This document shows positions 54,109-63,050 of a stretch of 64,000 bases of DNA, one piece after another; within the stretch, counting starts at the first letter, position 1, and each line of letters begins with the position of its first letter. The notes below the pieces were generated by a model. That model did no database searches. It was not told the DNA's origin and worked only from the letters and a program-made list of their open reading frames with translations. The stretch comes from Azospirillum brasilense (GTDB lineage Bacteria; Pseudomonadota; Alphaproteobacteria; Azospirillales; Azospirillaceae), in the NCBI RefSeq assembly GCF_005222205.1, contig NZ_CP032345.1, forward strand, positions 1,119,001 through 1,183,000. Reading direction: 5' to 3'. The position numbers and the translations under genes are program-made.

Positions 54109-55857
54109 ATGAAGCCGGACCCTCACCTCGCCTCCCTTGCCGCAGCCCTGTCCGGCACCGCTTCCGGGGCTCCGGCTCTCGACACCCTGCGGCAGCTTCT
54201 CGACGTCATGCCGGCGATGGTCGGGCTGCTCGACACGCAGCGGCGGCATCTCTACGCCAACCAGGCGTATCTGGACTATATGGGACGCACCCAGGACTCC
54301 CTCATCGGGACCACGGTCGGCGATATCCTCGGGCCGGAAACCCTGCGCAACAACAGCGCCGCGGTTGAACGCGCGCTGGACGGCGAGACGGTGCAGGTGG
54401 AAGGCTGGCTTCCGCGGGCCGGCGGCGGCAACGACTATGTGATGCGGGTGCACGCGCCCTACCGCGACCCGGACGGCTCCATCGCCGGCTATTTCGTCAT
54501 CATGCAGAACATGACGGAGCGGCGGCGCACCCAGGACGACCTTTTCCGGCTGGCTTACTACGACCCGGTGACCGGGCTGGCGAACCGGCTGCTGCTGGTC
54601 AAGCACATGGCCGATTTCCACGCGATGGGGGAACCCTTCACGGTGGTGATCGTGGACTTCGACCGCTTCGTCGACGTGCGCACCAGCCTGGGCCAGGGCT
54701 TCGCCAACGAGATCCTGACCGACGTCGCCACGCGGCTGAGCGTGCGGGCCGGGTCGGTCGACCTGATCGCCCGCATCAGCGACCACGCCTTCGCGCTGCT
54801 GATCGGCGGCACGCAGGACCCGCTGGCGGTGGAGGAGCGGCTGTCCACCATCGCGTCGCTGGTCCGCTCCGCCAAGACGGCGTCGGGCGCCTCGGTCTTC
54901 CTGTCGGCCAGCATCGGCGTCGCCGCCTCCTGCGAGACCCACACCCGGCCGGAGGACGTGCTGCGCGACGCGGAGATCGCCACCGGCCGCGCCCGCGAGC
55001 AGGGCGGCGGGCGCCACGCCTGGTTCGACCCGGCCATGCACGCCCGCGTCGTCGAGCAGGTGCGGCTGGAGCACGACCTGCGCCGCGCGCTGGAGCGCGG
55101 CGAGGAGCTGTGGGTCGCCTACCAGCCGATCGTCGAGATGGTCACCGGCGGGCTGGCCGGGTTCGAGGCGCTGGTGCGCTGGAACCATCCGGAGCGCGGC
55201 AACATCCCCCCCGGCGTCTTCATCCCGATCGCCGAGAGCACCGGCCTGATCGTCACGCTGGGCGCCTGGGTGCTGCGCGAGGCGTGCCGGCAGATCGCCC
55301 AATGGCAGGACCAGCGCCTGCCCGGCTCCGCCAACCTGTTCATGAGCATCAACCTGTCCACCCGCCAGCTGAACGACCCCGACATGGTCTCGCTGGTGCG
55401 CGAGGTGCTGCGCGAGACCGGGGCCGAGCCGTCCTGGATCAAGCTGGAGATCACCGAAAGCGCGGTCATGGAGAAGGCCGAGCAGTCGATCCGCCTGCTG
55501 CAGACCCTGCGCGGGCTGGGCATCAAGATGTCCATCGACGATTTCGGCACCGGCTACTCGTCGCTGTCCTACCTGCACAAGCTGCCCATCGACAGCCTCA
55601 AGGTGGACCGCTCCTTCGTCATGGCCATGCACCAGTCGGAGGAAAACCGCGCCATCGTCCGCATCATCATGGATCTGGCGCGGCTTCTCGGCTTCGATGT
55701 CATCGCCGAGGGCATCGAGACGAGCGCCGACGCCAACCTGCTGCGCGCGCTCGCCTGCGACTACGGGCAGGGCTACCATTTCGCCCGCCCGATGCCCGCC
55801 GCCGACGCCGACCGGCTGGTCGGGGCGGAGCATCTCCCCTGGCAGGTGCCGCGCTGA
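54109..55857 (+). CDS. PAS - degenerate GGDEF - EAL protein, probable c-di-GMP phosphodiesterase
   Basis: 582 residues. An N-terminal PAS domain (LLDVMPAMVGLLDTQRRHLYANQAYL, ~32-60) ends with a PAC segment; a GGDEF domain begins at LAYYDPVTGLANRLLL, but at the signature position reads ISDHAF near residue 222, so it should not synthesise c-di-GMP. The EAL domain keeps EALVRW, the ITES and DDFGTGYSS motifs, KVDRSF and EGIET, so hydrolysis of c-di-GMP to pGpG is expected. It has no membrane span; signals reach it in the cytosol through PAS. MKPDPH at 54109 is the first ATG; a GTG 45 bp earlier is less likely. Confidence 0.93.
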   Translation: MKPDPHLASLAAALSGTASGAPALDTLRQLLDVMPAMVGLLDTQRRHLYANQAYLDYMGRTQDSLIGTTVGDILGPETLRNNSAAVERALDGETVQVEGWLPRAGGGNDYVMRVHAPYRDPDGSIAGYFVIMQNMTERRRTQDDLFRLAYYDPVTGLANRLLLVKHMADFHAMGEPFTVVIVDFDRFVDVRTSLGQGFANEILTDVATRLSVRAGSVDLIARISDHAFALLIGGTQDPLAVEERLSTIASLVRSAKTASGASVFLSASIGVAASCETHTRPEDVLRDAEIATGRAREQGGGRHAWFDPAMHARVVEQVRLEHDLRRALERGEELWVAYQPIVEMVTGGLAGFEALVRWNHPERGNIPPGVFIPIAESTGLIVTLGAWVLREACRQIAQWQDQRLPGSANLFMSINLSTRQLNDPDMVSLVREVLRETGAEPSWIKLEITESAVMEKAEQSIRLLQTLRGLGIKMSIDDFGTGYSSLSYLHKLPIDSLKVDRSFVMAMHQSEENRAIVRIIMDLARLLGFDVIAEGIETSADANLLRALACDYGQGYHFARPMPAADADRLVGAEHLPWQVPR

Positions 55858-55899
55858 GCGGCAAATGCCGCTCAGCCTTAAAAAAACTGAGCGGCCCCC
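55855..55899. repeat. overlapping TGAGCGGC hairpins between EAL and GST genes
   Basis: Starting at the EAL stop codon, TGAGCGGCA-AA-TGCCGCTCA forms one hairpin; the second arm can instead pair with CTGAGCGGC further on around a loop holding a seven-A run. The two folds exclude each other. Located between convergent genes, so it probably works as a bidirectional transcription end. Confidence 0.6.
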
Positions 55900-55909
55900 C
55901 CCTGAACCC

Positions 55910-56545
55910 TCAATAATAGGGGGCGCCGAGCCCTTCGGCCTCGAACGCCGCCTTGACCGCGGGACGGGCGAGCACGCGGGCGAGGTAGGGGCCGAGGTTG
56001 GGCAGGCTGCGCGCGGGCGTGCCCATGAAGCGGGTCCAGCGCGCCAGCATGAACAGGTAGGGATCGACGGCACTGTAGCGGTCGCCCAGGAACCACGCCT
56101 TGTCCCCCAGTTGACGGTCCAGCAGCGTGAAACGCTCCAGCAGCCGCGCCTCCGCCATCGCCTTGACCGAGGCCTGCGCCTCCGCCCCTTCGGCGTGACG
56201 CTCCGGGTAGAAATAGACCAGCATGTCGGCCTGGACGGTGTTGGTCAGAAAGACCAGCCACTGGTAGAAAGGCGCGCGCTCCGCCGTGCCGGGTGCCGGG
56301 GCCAGCCCGGCGGCCGGGTGCGAATCGGTCAGATGCAGGCAGATCGCCGCCGCCTCGAACAGCACCAGATCGCCGTCGACCAGCGTCGGCACCCGCCCGT
56401 TGGGGTTGAGCCGCAGATAGTCCGGCGCCTTGTGCGCGGCGGTGGCGCGGTCCAGCAGGATCATCTCGAAAGGCAGCCCGATCTCGCGCAGCAGGATGTG
56501 CGGCGCCATCGACGCGCTGCTCGGCATTCCATACAAAGTGATCAT
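55910..56545 (-). CDS. glutathione S-transferase family protein
   Basis: 211 residues. Start MITLYGMPSSASMAPHILLREIGL, cis-Pro region NPNGRVPTLV, LFEAAAICLHL, then a helical C-domain with YSAVDPYLFMLARW. The catalytic position (SSASM) carries Ser, as in beta/theta-type bacterial GSTs. GAGGAAC precedes ATG 56545; an upstream open frame has no family similarity. Convergent with the EAL gene. Confidence 0.92.
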   Translation of the reverse strand: MITLYGMPSSASMAPHILLREIGLPFEMILLDRATAAHKAPDYLRLNPNGRVPTLVDGDLVLFEAAAICLHLTDSHPAAGLAPAPGTAERAPFYQWLVFLTNTVQADMLVYFYPERHAEGAEAQASVKAMAEARLLERFTLLDRQLGDKAWFLGDRYSAVDPYLFMLARWTRFMGTPARSLPNLGPYLARVLARPAVKAAFEAEGLGAPYY

Positions 56546-56753
56546 CGTTCCTCTTCTTGTCCGAAACTCCGGCGCTTGCGCCATGGGCCTGGATGCCATG
56601 CAGGACGGGAATGCCCGCCCCACCCCCTGATTCTCCGGCTTTGTCAGGAGGGCCAACCATGCCTATGATCGGGAGCGCCGTTTAACATTTTCAACAGCGG
56701 CGAACCAGCATCGGCAACGACCGACTCCGGCAGCGAACACAGGGATAGAGATC

Positions 56754-58154
56754 ATGACCGAACAGGGCGTCGCGGCGACTGAAAGTTTTGGGGTTGGAAA
56801 CTCCGCCGCCAGCCGCGACAAGGCGTATTTCCTCCACCCCTACACCAACCTGCACGCGCACGAGACCCAGGGCCCGCTGATCATCGAGCGCGGCGAGGGC
56901 GTCCGCGTCTTCGACGACAGCGGCAAGGAATACATCGAGGGTCTGGCCAGCCTGTGGTGCGTGTCGCTGGGCTGGGGTGAGGAGCGCCTCGTCGAGGCCG
57001 CCACCCGGCAGATGCGCAAGCTGCCGACCTACCACGTCTTCGGCCACAAGAGCCACGAGCCGGGCATCGATCTGGCCGAGCGGCTGATCAAGCTGGCCCC
57101 GGTGCCGATGTCCAAGGTGTTCTTCGCCAACTCCGGGTCGGAGGCGAACGACACGGCCGTCAAGCTGGTCTGGTACTACAACAACGCGCTGGGCCGCCCG
57201 GAGAAGAAGAAGATCCTGTCGCGCGTGAAGGCCTATCACGGCGTCACCGTGGCGACGGCCAGCCTGACCGGCCTCGTGAACAACCACCGCGATTTCGACC
57301 TGCCGATCGCGCGCATCCAGCACACCGACTGTCCGCACCACTACCGCTTCGCCGAGCCGGGCGAGAGCGAGGAGGATTTCGCGACCCGTCTGGCGGAAAG
57401 CCTGGAGGCGCTGATCCTGGCCGAGGGGCCGGACACCATCGCCGCCATGTTCGCGGAGCCGGTGATGGGCGCCGGCGGCGTCATCGTCCCGCCCGCGACC
57501 TACTTCGCGAAGATCCAGCCGATCCTGAAGAAGTACGACATCCTCCTGGTCGCCGACGAGGTGATCTGCGGCTTCGGGCGCACCGGGAATTTCTGGGGCA
57601 GCCAGACCATGGGCATGCAGCCGGACATCCTGACCTGCGCCAAGCAGCTGTCCTCCGGCTATCTGCCGATCTCCGCCGTGATGGTGTCGGACGCGGTCTA
57701 CCGGGCCTGCGTCGAGGAGAGCAAGAAGATCGGCACCTTCGGCCACGGCTACACCTACTCCGCCCATCCGGTGGCGGCGGCGGTCGCCATCGAGACGCTG
57801 AAGATCTACGAGGAGCGGGATCTGGTCGGCCATGTCCGCGCCGTCGCCCCACTGTTCCAGCGCCGGCTGAAGGCCCTGGCCGACCATCCGCTGGTCGGCG
57901 AGGCGCGCGGCGTCGGGCTGATCGGCGCCCTCGAGCTGGTCGCCGACAAGGAGACCAAGACCCCGTTCGATCCGGTGGGCCGGGCCGGCGCCGTGGTGAA
58001 CGGGCTGAGCCAGGAGAACGGCCTGATCATCCGCGCCATGGGCGACAGCGTGGCGGTTTGCCCGCCGCTGGTCATCGGCGAGGAGGACATCAACCTGATG
58101 TTCGACCGCCTGACCACGGCTCTGGACGCCGCGATCCCCGTGCTGCGCGGGTAA
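56754..58154 (+). CDS. class III aminotransferase (omega-amino acid:pyruvate type)
   Basis: 466 residues, PLP fold type I. Motifs FFANSGSEANDTAVKL, VADEVICGFGRTG and the PLP lysine in CAKQLSSG at about residue 290. The N-terminus (HPYTNLHAHETQGPLIIERGEG) and length match the pyruvate-dependent group that includes beta-alanine, putrescine and other omega-amine aminotransferases. The amino donor cannot be told. A strong terminator ends the unit. Confidence 0.93.
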   Translation: MTEQGVAATESFGVGNSAASRDKAYFLHPYTNLHAHETQGPLIIERGEGVRVFDDSGKEYIEGLASLWCVSLGWGEERLVEAATRQMRKLPTYHVFGHKSHEPGIDLAERLIKLAPVPMSKVFFANSGSEANDTAVKLVWYYNNALGRPEKKKILSRVKAYHGVTVATASLTGLVNNHRDFDLPIARIQHTDCPHHYRFAEPGESEEDFATRLAESLEALILAEGPDTIAAMFAEPVMGAGGVIVPPATYFAKIQPILKKYDILLVADEVICGFGRTGNFWGSQTMGMQPDILTCAKQLSSGYLPISAVMVSDAVYRACVEESKKIGTFGHGYTYSAHPVAAAVAIETLKIYEERDLVGHVRAVAPLFQRRLKALADHPLVGEARGVGLIGALELVADKETKTPFDPVGRAGAVVNGLSQENGLIIRAMGDSVAVCPPLVIGEEDINLMFDRLTTALDAAIPVLRG

Positions 58155-58174
58155 CGGCCGGCGCCGTGACGACG

Positions 58175-58212
58175 AAGGGCCGCCCCGCCATCCGGCGTGG
58201 GCGGCCCTTTTC
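58175..58212 (+). terminator. rho-independent terminator of the aminotransferase gene
   Basis: GGGCCGCCC (58177-58185) pairs with GGGCGGCCC (58199-58207) and is followed by TTTT. Begins 22 bp past the stop. Confidence 0.9.
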
Positions 58213-58244
58213 ATTCGACGGCAGGCATCAGGCGATGGCAGGCA

Positions 58245-58664
58245 TCAGGAACGGGCGGTGTTGATGACGTGCGACGAGACCGGGACCCCCGCCGCCGCCG
58301 CGTCGCGGATCAGCGCATCGGCGGTCGGCCAGACCATCCGCCCATCCAGCTGCATCAGCGTGTCCTCGTGCACGGCCATGTAGCCGCCCACGCTGGCCAT
58401 GAAGATCAGACGCGCCAGACGCACCGTCGGCGGCGCGGGCTCCGGCGGCCCCTCCGCGGCGCGGGCGGAAGGCGGCACGGCGGGGCGCCGCGGCACGGAC
58501 GGCGCCGGGGAAACCACCGAGGGAGCCACCAAGGGAGCCGCCGTGGAGGAGGCCGAGCGGAAGGGGATGATCTTGCTCGCGCCGGCGCCGATGGCACCGT
58601 GGCCCATCTCCGGGCCAGACATTCGCCGGCCACGCGCGCTGTCGAACGTCACAACGGCATTCAT
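58245..58664 (-). CDS. hypothetical protein, 139 aa
   Basis: 139 residues. An N-terminal stretch with GASKIIPFRSA, a central Ala/Pro/Val-rich linker (APLVAPSVVSPAPSVPRRP), and a C-terminal half LARLIFMASVGGYMAVHEDTLMQLDGRMVWPTADALIRDA that looks ordered. No family recognised. The ATG at 58664 has a GGAG site upstream; longer frames run into a region without coding character. Confidence 0.65.
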   Translation of the reverse strand: MNAVVTFDSARGRRMSGPEMGHGAIGAGASKIIPFRSASSTAAPLVAPSVVSPAPSVPRRPAVPPSARAAEGPPEPAPPTVRLARLIFMASVGGYMAVHEDTLMQLDGRMVWPTADALIRDAAAAGVPVSSHVINTARS

Positions 58665-59119
58665 CCTGCAATACTCCTCATCAACACCTTGAATGAATGG
58701 TCTCACCTCCTCCCTGTTTTCGTCCATACGACCTTGTTCGTAAAAGATCACTCCAAAGGTAGTCGGCGCAATCGGACAGGAGACACGGCGGAATTTGCTG
58801 TCCGTTATACCTCGCAAACATTCATAATCACTTGCGATCATCAATGAAACGCCGGGACGAAAGGGTGTTTCCCGATCACGGCAATGGCGCGACGGCGCCG
58901 GGCATGAAGCCTCCGGCGCGAGGGATCGTCCATAGGTCGAATGGTTCCGCGGCGCCGGATCGGCGAGAATTGGTGCCGCGCGGGGCAGGCCTTTTGACAT
59001 CGGTCAATGCCGGGTGGCAACGCGGCGACGATCATGCCATCTTCCTAACGTGCTAGGCCCGGTGGCTGGTCCGCCCGGATGGCACCCGCCCCTTCGGATG
59101 AACGCGAACGGAACGCGCG
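58665..59119. promoter_or_regulatory. hemA promoter region, otherwise empty
   Basis: About 455 bp between divergent genes. It holds the FNR/FixK box at 58994-59007 and an AT-richer stretch around 58730-58850. No coding frame with a ribosome site is visible. Confidence 0.55.
58994..59007 (+). promoter_or_regulatory. FNR/FixK box upstream of hemA
   Basis: TTGAC-ATCG-GTCAA, the same arms as the box before hemN. Its centre is 59000.5, so a class II transcript would start near 59042, about 78 bp before the hemA ATG. This gives a leader, unlike hemN. Confidence 0.85.
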
Positions 59120-60334
59120 ATGGATTACGAGAGCTTTTTCCGCACCCAGATCGCCAGCCTGAAGCAGGATGGCCGCTACCGGGTCTTCGCCAACCTCGAA
59201 CGGCACGCGGGGAACTTTCCGAAAGCCACCTTCCGCGACGCCGCCGGGAAGGAACGGGAAGTCACCGTCTGGTGCTCCAACGACTATCTGGGCATGGGTC
59301 AGAACCCGGTCGTCCTGAAGGCGATGCACGACGCCATCGACGGCGTGGGCGCCGGCGCCGGCGGCACGCGCAACATCTCCGGCACCAACATCTACCATGT
59401 GCTGCTTGAGCGCGAACTGGCCGACCTTCACCAGAAGGAGGCGGCGCTGCTGTTCACCTCCGGCTACGTGTCCAACGACGCGACGCTGGGGACGCTGGGC
59501 AAGCTGCTGCCGAACTGCGTGATCCTGTCGGACGCGCTGAACCACAATTCGATGATCACCGGCATCCGCAACAGCGGCGCCGAGAAGCACATCTTCCGCC
59601 ACAACGACCCCAAGCACCTGGACGAGCTGCTGTCGCAGATCGCCCCGGACCGCCCGAAGGTCGTGGCCTTCGAGAGCGTCTATTCCATGGACGGCGACGT
59701 CGCCCCGATCCATGACCTGTGCGACGTCGCCGACAAGCACGGCGCCATGACCTATCTGGACGAGGTGCACGCGGTCGGCATGTACGGCCCGCGCGGCGGC
59801 GGCGTGGCCGAGCGCGACGGCGCCATGGAGCGGCTGACCATCATCGAGGGCACGCTGGGCAAGGCCTTCGGCGTGCAGGGGGGCTACATCACCGGCTCCA
59901 CCGCGCTGGTCGACTGCATCCGCAGCTTCGCCGCCGGCTTCATCTTCTCCACCTCCCTGTCGCCGGTCCTGGCCGCCGGGGCCCTGGCCAGCATCCGCTA
60001 CCTGAAGACCAGCCAGACGGAGCGCGACCAGCACCAGGAGCGCGCGGCGACCCTGAAGCGCCTGATGGCCGAGGCCGGCCTGCCGGTGATGCCGTCGGCC
60101 AGCCACATCGTCCCGGTGATGGTCGGCGACGCCCACCGCTGCAAGCGCGCGTCGGACGAGCTGATGGAACGGCACGACATCTACGTCCAGCCGATCAACT
60201 ATCCGACCGTGCCGCGCGGCGCGGAGCGCCTGCGCTTCACCCCCACCCCGCTGCACAGCGACGCCGAGATGGCGCGCCTCGTCGACGCCCTGCTCGACGT
60301 GTGGAGCCGTCTGGACCTGCGTCTGGCGGCGTAA
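59120..60334 (+). CDS. hemA: 5-aminolevulinate synthase
   Basis: 404 residues, the C4-pathway enzyme typical of alphaproteobacteria (glycine + succinyl-CoA to ALA). Motifs: [17 protein letters not shown] at the start, [10 protein letters not shown], the [10 protein letters not shown] block, [10 protein letters not shown] and the PLP lysine in [16 protein letters not shown] (residue ~250). ATG at 59120 follows the FNR/FixK box by 112 bp. A GC hairpin lies 13 bp past the stop. First and rate-limiting step of heme and corrinoid synthesis. Confidence 0.97.
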   Translation: MDYESFFRTQIASLKQDGRYRVFANLERHAGNFPKATFRDAAGKEREVTVWCSNDYLGMGQNPVVLKAMHDAIDGVGAGAGGTRNISGTNIYHVLLERELADLHQKEAALLFTSGYVSNDATLGTLGKLLPNCVILSDALNHNSMITGIRNSGAEKHIFRHNDPKHLDELLSQIAPDRPKVVAFESVYSMDGDVAPIHDLCDVADKHGAMTYLDEVHAVGMYGPRGGGVAERDGAMERLTIIEGTLGKAFGVQGGYITGSTALVDCIRSFAAGFIFSTSLSPVLAAGALASIRYLKTSQTERDQHQERAATLKRLMAEAGLPVMPSASHIVPVMVGDAHRCKRASDELMERHDIYVQPINYPTVPRGAERLRFTPTPLHSDAEMARLVDALLDVWSRLDLRLAA

Positions 60335-60346
60335 AGCCCCGGCCCC

Positions 60347-60379
60347 CCCTCCTGCGCGCCCCGCCCGCGCGCAGGAGGG
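60347..60379 (+). terminator. GC hairpin after hemA
   Basis: CCCTCCTGCGCGC pairs with GCGCGCAGGAGGG around a short loop; 13-bp stem but only ATTCGG follows. Transcription end likely, but not a classic U-tract terminator. Confidence 0.5.
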
Positions 60380-60527
60380 GATTCGGTGATCTCCCTGCGA
60401 TGATGGCATCGGCGCTCTGGACTTGTCGGCCGGAGCGCCTTACCTTTAGACGTTGCTGAGAACGTTTCGCAACGTTCGGTCCGCAACCGTCACCGCCACC
60501 GCCACCGCTACCGCCCGGGGGTTCGCC

Positions 60528-61073
60528 ATGTACCGTGACAACTCGCTGATGCCGAAGGAGGCCGTGCGCCTCGCCGTCCTGGGCACGCTGATCCAGAACG
60601 GGCCGCAGCGTTATGCCGAACTGGCCGGCGCGCTCCGCCATTTCCTCGACCGCATCGTCGGCCCGTCGCTCGACCTCATGGGCACCTCGCTGGAGATGCT
60701 GCGCTACGAGGGGCTGATCGAGGCGCTGGATGGCACCGGCATGGAGGACAACGCCCTGCTCGGTGCGACCGAGGCCGGACGGGCGGAGTTCGACACGTTG
60801 ATGCGCGCCAACGTCCGCGCCCCGTCGGCGGACGGGCTGAACAAGCTGGTCATCGCGCTGAAGCTGCGCTTCCTGCACCTTCTGGATGTCGAGTCGCAGC
60901 GCGACCAGATCGACCACCTCGCCTCCCTGTGCGAGACGGAGCTGGCCCGCCTGGGCGACCTGAAGCGGGCGAGTGCGGGGACCGACGGCCATTTCGCCGA
61001 ATGGCTGGAGCACGACATCGCCCAGGCCGAAGAACGGCTGACCTGGTTCAACAATCTCCTGTCGCGGTTGTGA
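60528..61073 (+). CDS. PadR-like winged-helix regulator
   Basis: 181 residues. MPKEAVRLAVLGTLIQNGPQRYAELAGALRHFLDRIVGPSLDLMGTSLEMLRYEGLIEAL (residues ~8-67) is a winged helix close to PadR/MarR-type; the rest forms a coiled helical dimer part (KLVIALKLRFLHLLD, FAEWLEHDIAQAEERLTW). The ATG at 60528 follows GGGGG; the upstream frame runs through an ACCGCC tandem repeat (60490-60515) and is rejected. Targets unknown. Confidence 0.75.
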   Translation: MYRDNSLMPKEAVRLAVLGTLIQNGPQRYAELAGALRHFLDRIVGPSLDLMGTSLEMLRYEGLIEALDGTGMEDNALLGATEAGRAEFDTLMRANVRAPSADGLNKLVIALKLRFLHLLDVESQRDQIDHLASLCETELARLGDLKRASAGTDGHFAEWLEHDIAQAEERLTWFNNLLSRL

Positions 61074-61185
61074 CCGGCGCGGCGTTTTAGCCGCCTTTCA
61101 TGCGGGTATTTGTTTCGCGTTAGGGTTCTGGTGTAGTTTTCGGGGCCATACTGCCTAACCCGAAAGCATAGTCAGGACCCCCACC

Positions 61186-61962
61186 ATGGCTTCCAACCTG
61201 TCGCCCGACGATCTTGAAGACCGCCTGCGCGTCGAATTCATGGACGACGCCCGCGACCGGTTGGAGGTGATGAACGCCGCGTTGGAAGGCGTGGCCAAGG
61301 GCACGCGGGAGGAAACCTCGGTCATCGGCGTCCTCCGCCTGGAAGCCCACAATTTCAAGGGCATGGGCACCAGCTTCGGCTATCCCACCATCAGCCTCGT
61401 CGCGCACCGCCTGGAAGAGTATCTGTCCGGGCTGAAGCGGCTGGAGGCCCGCGAACGGAACGACGCGCAGGTCTTCGTGGACCGGATCGCCGAGCTGGTG
61501 GACCGCGCCGAGCAGCCGCAGGTTGCCGAAACGAACCGGATCATCCGCGCCCTGCCGGTGCGCTACCAGTTCGAGATCACCGACATCCAGATCAGCAACG
61601 TCGAGATCATGCTGGTCACCCCGTCCAAGGTCGTCGCCAAGAAGCTGGGCAGCGAACTGGCGGCCTGCGGCTTCCGCACCATGACGGTCAGCGACCCCAT
61701 CGAGTCGATCAGCCTCGCCGTGCGGGTCCCGCCCGACATGCTGATCGCGTCGATGGTGATGGACGGCCTGTCCGGCCTGGACCTGATCCGCGGCCTGCGC
61801 GCGATGAGCGTCACGCACAACGTACCGATGGCGCTGCTCACCTCGATGAGCCTCGACAACCCGGCGCTCAAGGAAATCCCGCACGGCGTCTCGGTCATCC
61901 GCGTCGGCGAGCATTTCGGCGACGACTTCGCGGCGGTGGTGGCGAAGCACAACCTCGGCTGA
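61186..61962 (+). CDS. HPt domain fused to a pseudo-receiver domain
   Basis: 258 residues. Residues ~10-110 form an HPt bundle with the phosphoacceptor His55 in EAHNFKGMGTSFG. Residues ~138-255 have receiver-like order, but the acidic pair after the first strand is replaced (IMLVTPSKVV) and the Asp of the third strand is Ser189 (LIASMVMDGLSG); the conserved Thr/Ser (LLTS) remains while the Lys is an Arg/Val region. So the receiver half probably cannot be phosphorylated. It may act as a phosphorelay branch or as an adaptor. No histidine kinase is adjacent. Confidence 0.8.
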   Translation: MASNLSPDDLEDRLRVEFMDDARDRLEVMNAALEGVAKGTREETSVIGVLRLEAHNFKGMGTSFGYPTISLVAHRLEEYLSGLKRLEARERNDAQVFVDRIAELVDRAEQPQVAETNRIIRALPVRYQFEITDIQISNVEIMLVTPSKVVAKKLGSELAACGFRTMTVSDPIESISLAVRVPPDMLIASMVMDGLSGLDLIRGLRAMSVTHNVPMALLTSMSLDNPALKEIPHGVSVIRVGEHFGDDFAAVVAKHNLG

Positions 61963-61989
61963 GGTTCAGGAGTCTTGCGGGCAAAAGGA

Positions 61990-62134
61990 CTTCACGGATT
62001 TCGCGGATTTGAAGCACGGATTACACGGATTTTTCTTTGATCTTGCTCAGCAGAAGCGTCTCGAAAAGCCATTGCTGGGCGAGCATGAAAGAAAAATCCG
62101 TGAAAAGATCCGTGAAATCCGTGTGAATCTTGTG
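61990..62134. repeat. long imperfect inverted repeat of AATCCGTG-type units
   Basis: The left arm (61990-62040) carries CACGGATT units (TTCACGGATTTCGCGGATTT, GCACGGATTACACGGATTTT), and the right arm (~62086-62134) the reverse complement (GAAAAATCCGTGAAAAGATC, AATCCGTGTGAATC). A 45-base loop contains a nested GCTC/GAGC hairpin. Lower GC than the neighbours. Similar iterated (A)ATCCGTG stretches are known as intergenic repeats in several bacteria (from memory). Confidence 0.75.
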
Positions 62135-62171
62135 ATCCAAGCCCATCACCCGCAACGGGCAACCACCCGCA

Positions 62172-62909
62172 TCAATACAGATGCTGCCCGCCGGTGATGA
62201 ACATTTCCGTCCCGGTGACGTAGCCCGAGTCGGGGCCGCACAGGTAGAAGATCACCGCCGCCACGTCCTCCGGCGTGCCCATGCGCTTCAGCGGGATGCG
62301 CGGGATCAACACGTCGTATTCGGGGCCGGTCATGGCGGTCTCGATCTCGCCCGGCGCCACGGCGTTGACGCGCACGCCGATCTCGGCGAACTCCACGGCC
62401 ATCTCGCGGGTCAGGCCGGACAGCGCCGCCTTGGACGTCGAATAGGCCGACCCCGCGAAGGGGTGCACCGAATGGCCGGCGATCGAGGTCACGTTGACGA
62501 TCGCCCCCTTCGCCCGCGACAGCGGCGCCGCGAAACCGCGGGCCAGCACCAGCGGGGCGAAGAAGTTCAGCTCGAACACCCGGTGCCAGCCTTCGATGGC
62601 CCCGTTCAGGCAGCCGAGACGCTCCTTGATCGGCGTCTTGGGCGAGATGCCGGCGTTGTTGATCAACGCGTGCAGCGGCGCCCCGTCCAGCGCGCGGTTG
62701 GCCTCCTCCAGGAAGCGGGCGCGGCTGTCCGGATCGGACAGGTCCGTCGGGATGTGGTGGGTCCAGTTCGGATCGCGCCGGCAATGGTCCGGCACCTCCT
62801 CGCGGGAACAGGAAATGACCCGCCAGCCCTCGGCGCTGAAGCGCTGCACGGTGGCGTGGCCGATGCCCCGGCTCGCGCCGGTCAGAATGACGGTTTTACG
62901 GTGCGGCAT
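62172..62909 (-). CDS. short-chain dehydrogenase/reductase
   Basis: 245 residues, classical SDR. TGASRGIGHA cofactor motif (~residues 9-18), LINNAGIS, catalytic Ser in VNVTSIAG and YSTSK (Tyr-x3-Lys), then VAPGEIETAM. The Thr-Gly-Ala-Ser motif with SCSREEV suggests NADP(H). Relatives include 3-oxoacyl-ACP reductase-like and sugar dehydrogenases; the substrate is not inferable. ATG at 62909; the longer frame upstream is non-conserved. Confidence 0.92.
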   Translation of the reverse strand: MPHRKTVILTGASRGIGHATVQRFSAEGWRVISCSREEVPDHCRRDPNWTHHIPTDLSDPDSRARFLEEANRALDGAPLHALINNAGISPKTPIKERLGCLNGAIEGWHRVFELNFFAPLVLARGFAAPLSRAKGAIVNVTSIAGHSVHPFAGSAYSTSKAALSGLTREMAVEFAEIGVRVNAVAPGEIETAMTGPEYDVLIPRIPLKRMGTPEDVAAVIFYLCGPDSGYVTGTEMFITGGQHLY

Positions 62910-63050
62910 GATGTCCAAGGATACCCCGCTTCGCCGCACCGCGCCAGCGCGGCCGTTGCCGGTCGGACCATGCACCGTTGACGGGCGCCCTCCACCGCCC
63001 AACCTTCAGCCTGCGTCCAACCGTTTCACGTGTCCAGGAGGGCCGCCGAC

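Noticed and set aside
60490-60515. ACCGCC tandem repeat as a CRISPR or structural array
   Set aside because: Only 4-5 six-base units in a GC-rich region, no spacers; simple slippage repeat upstream of the PadR-like gene.
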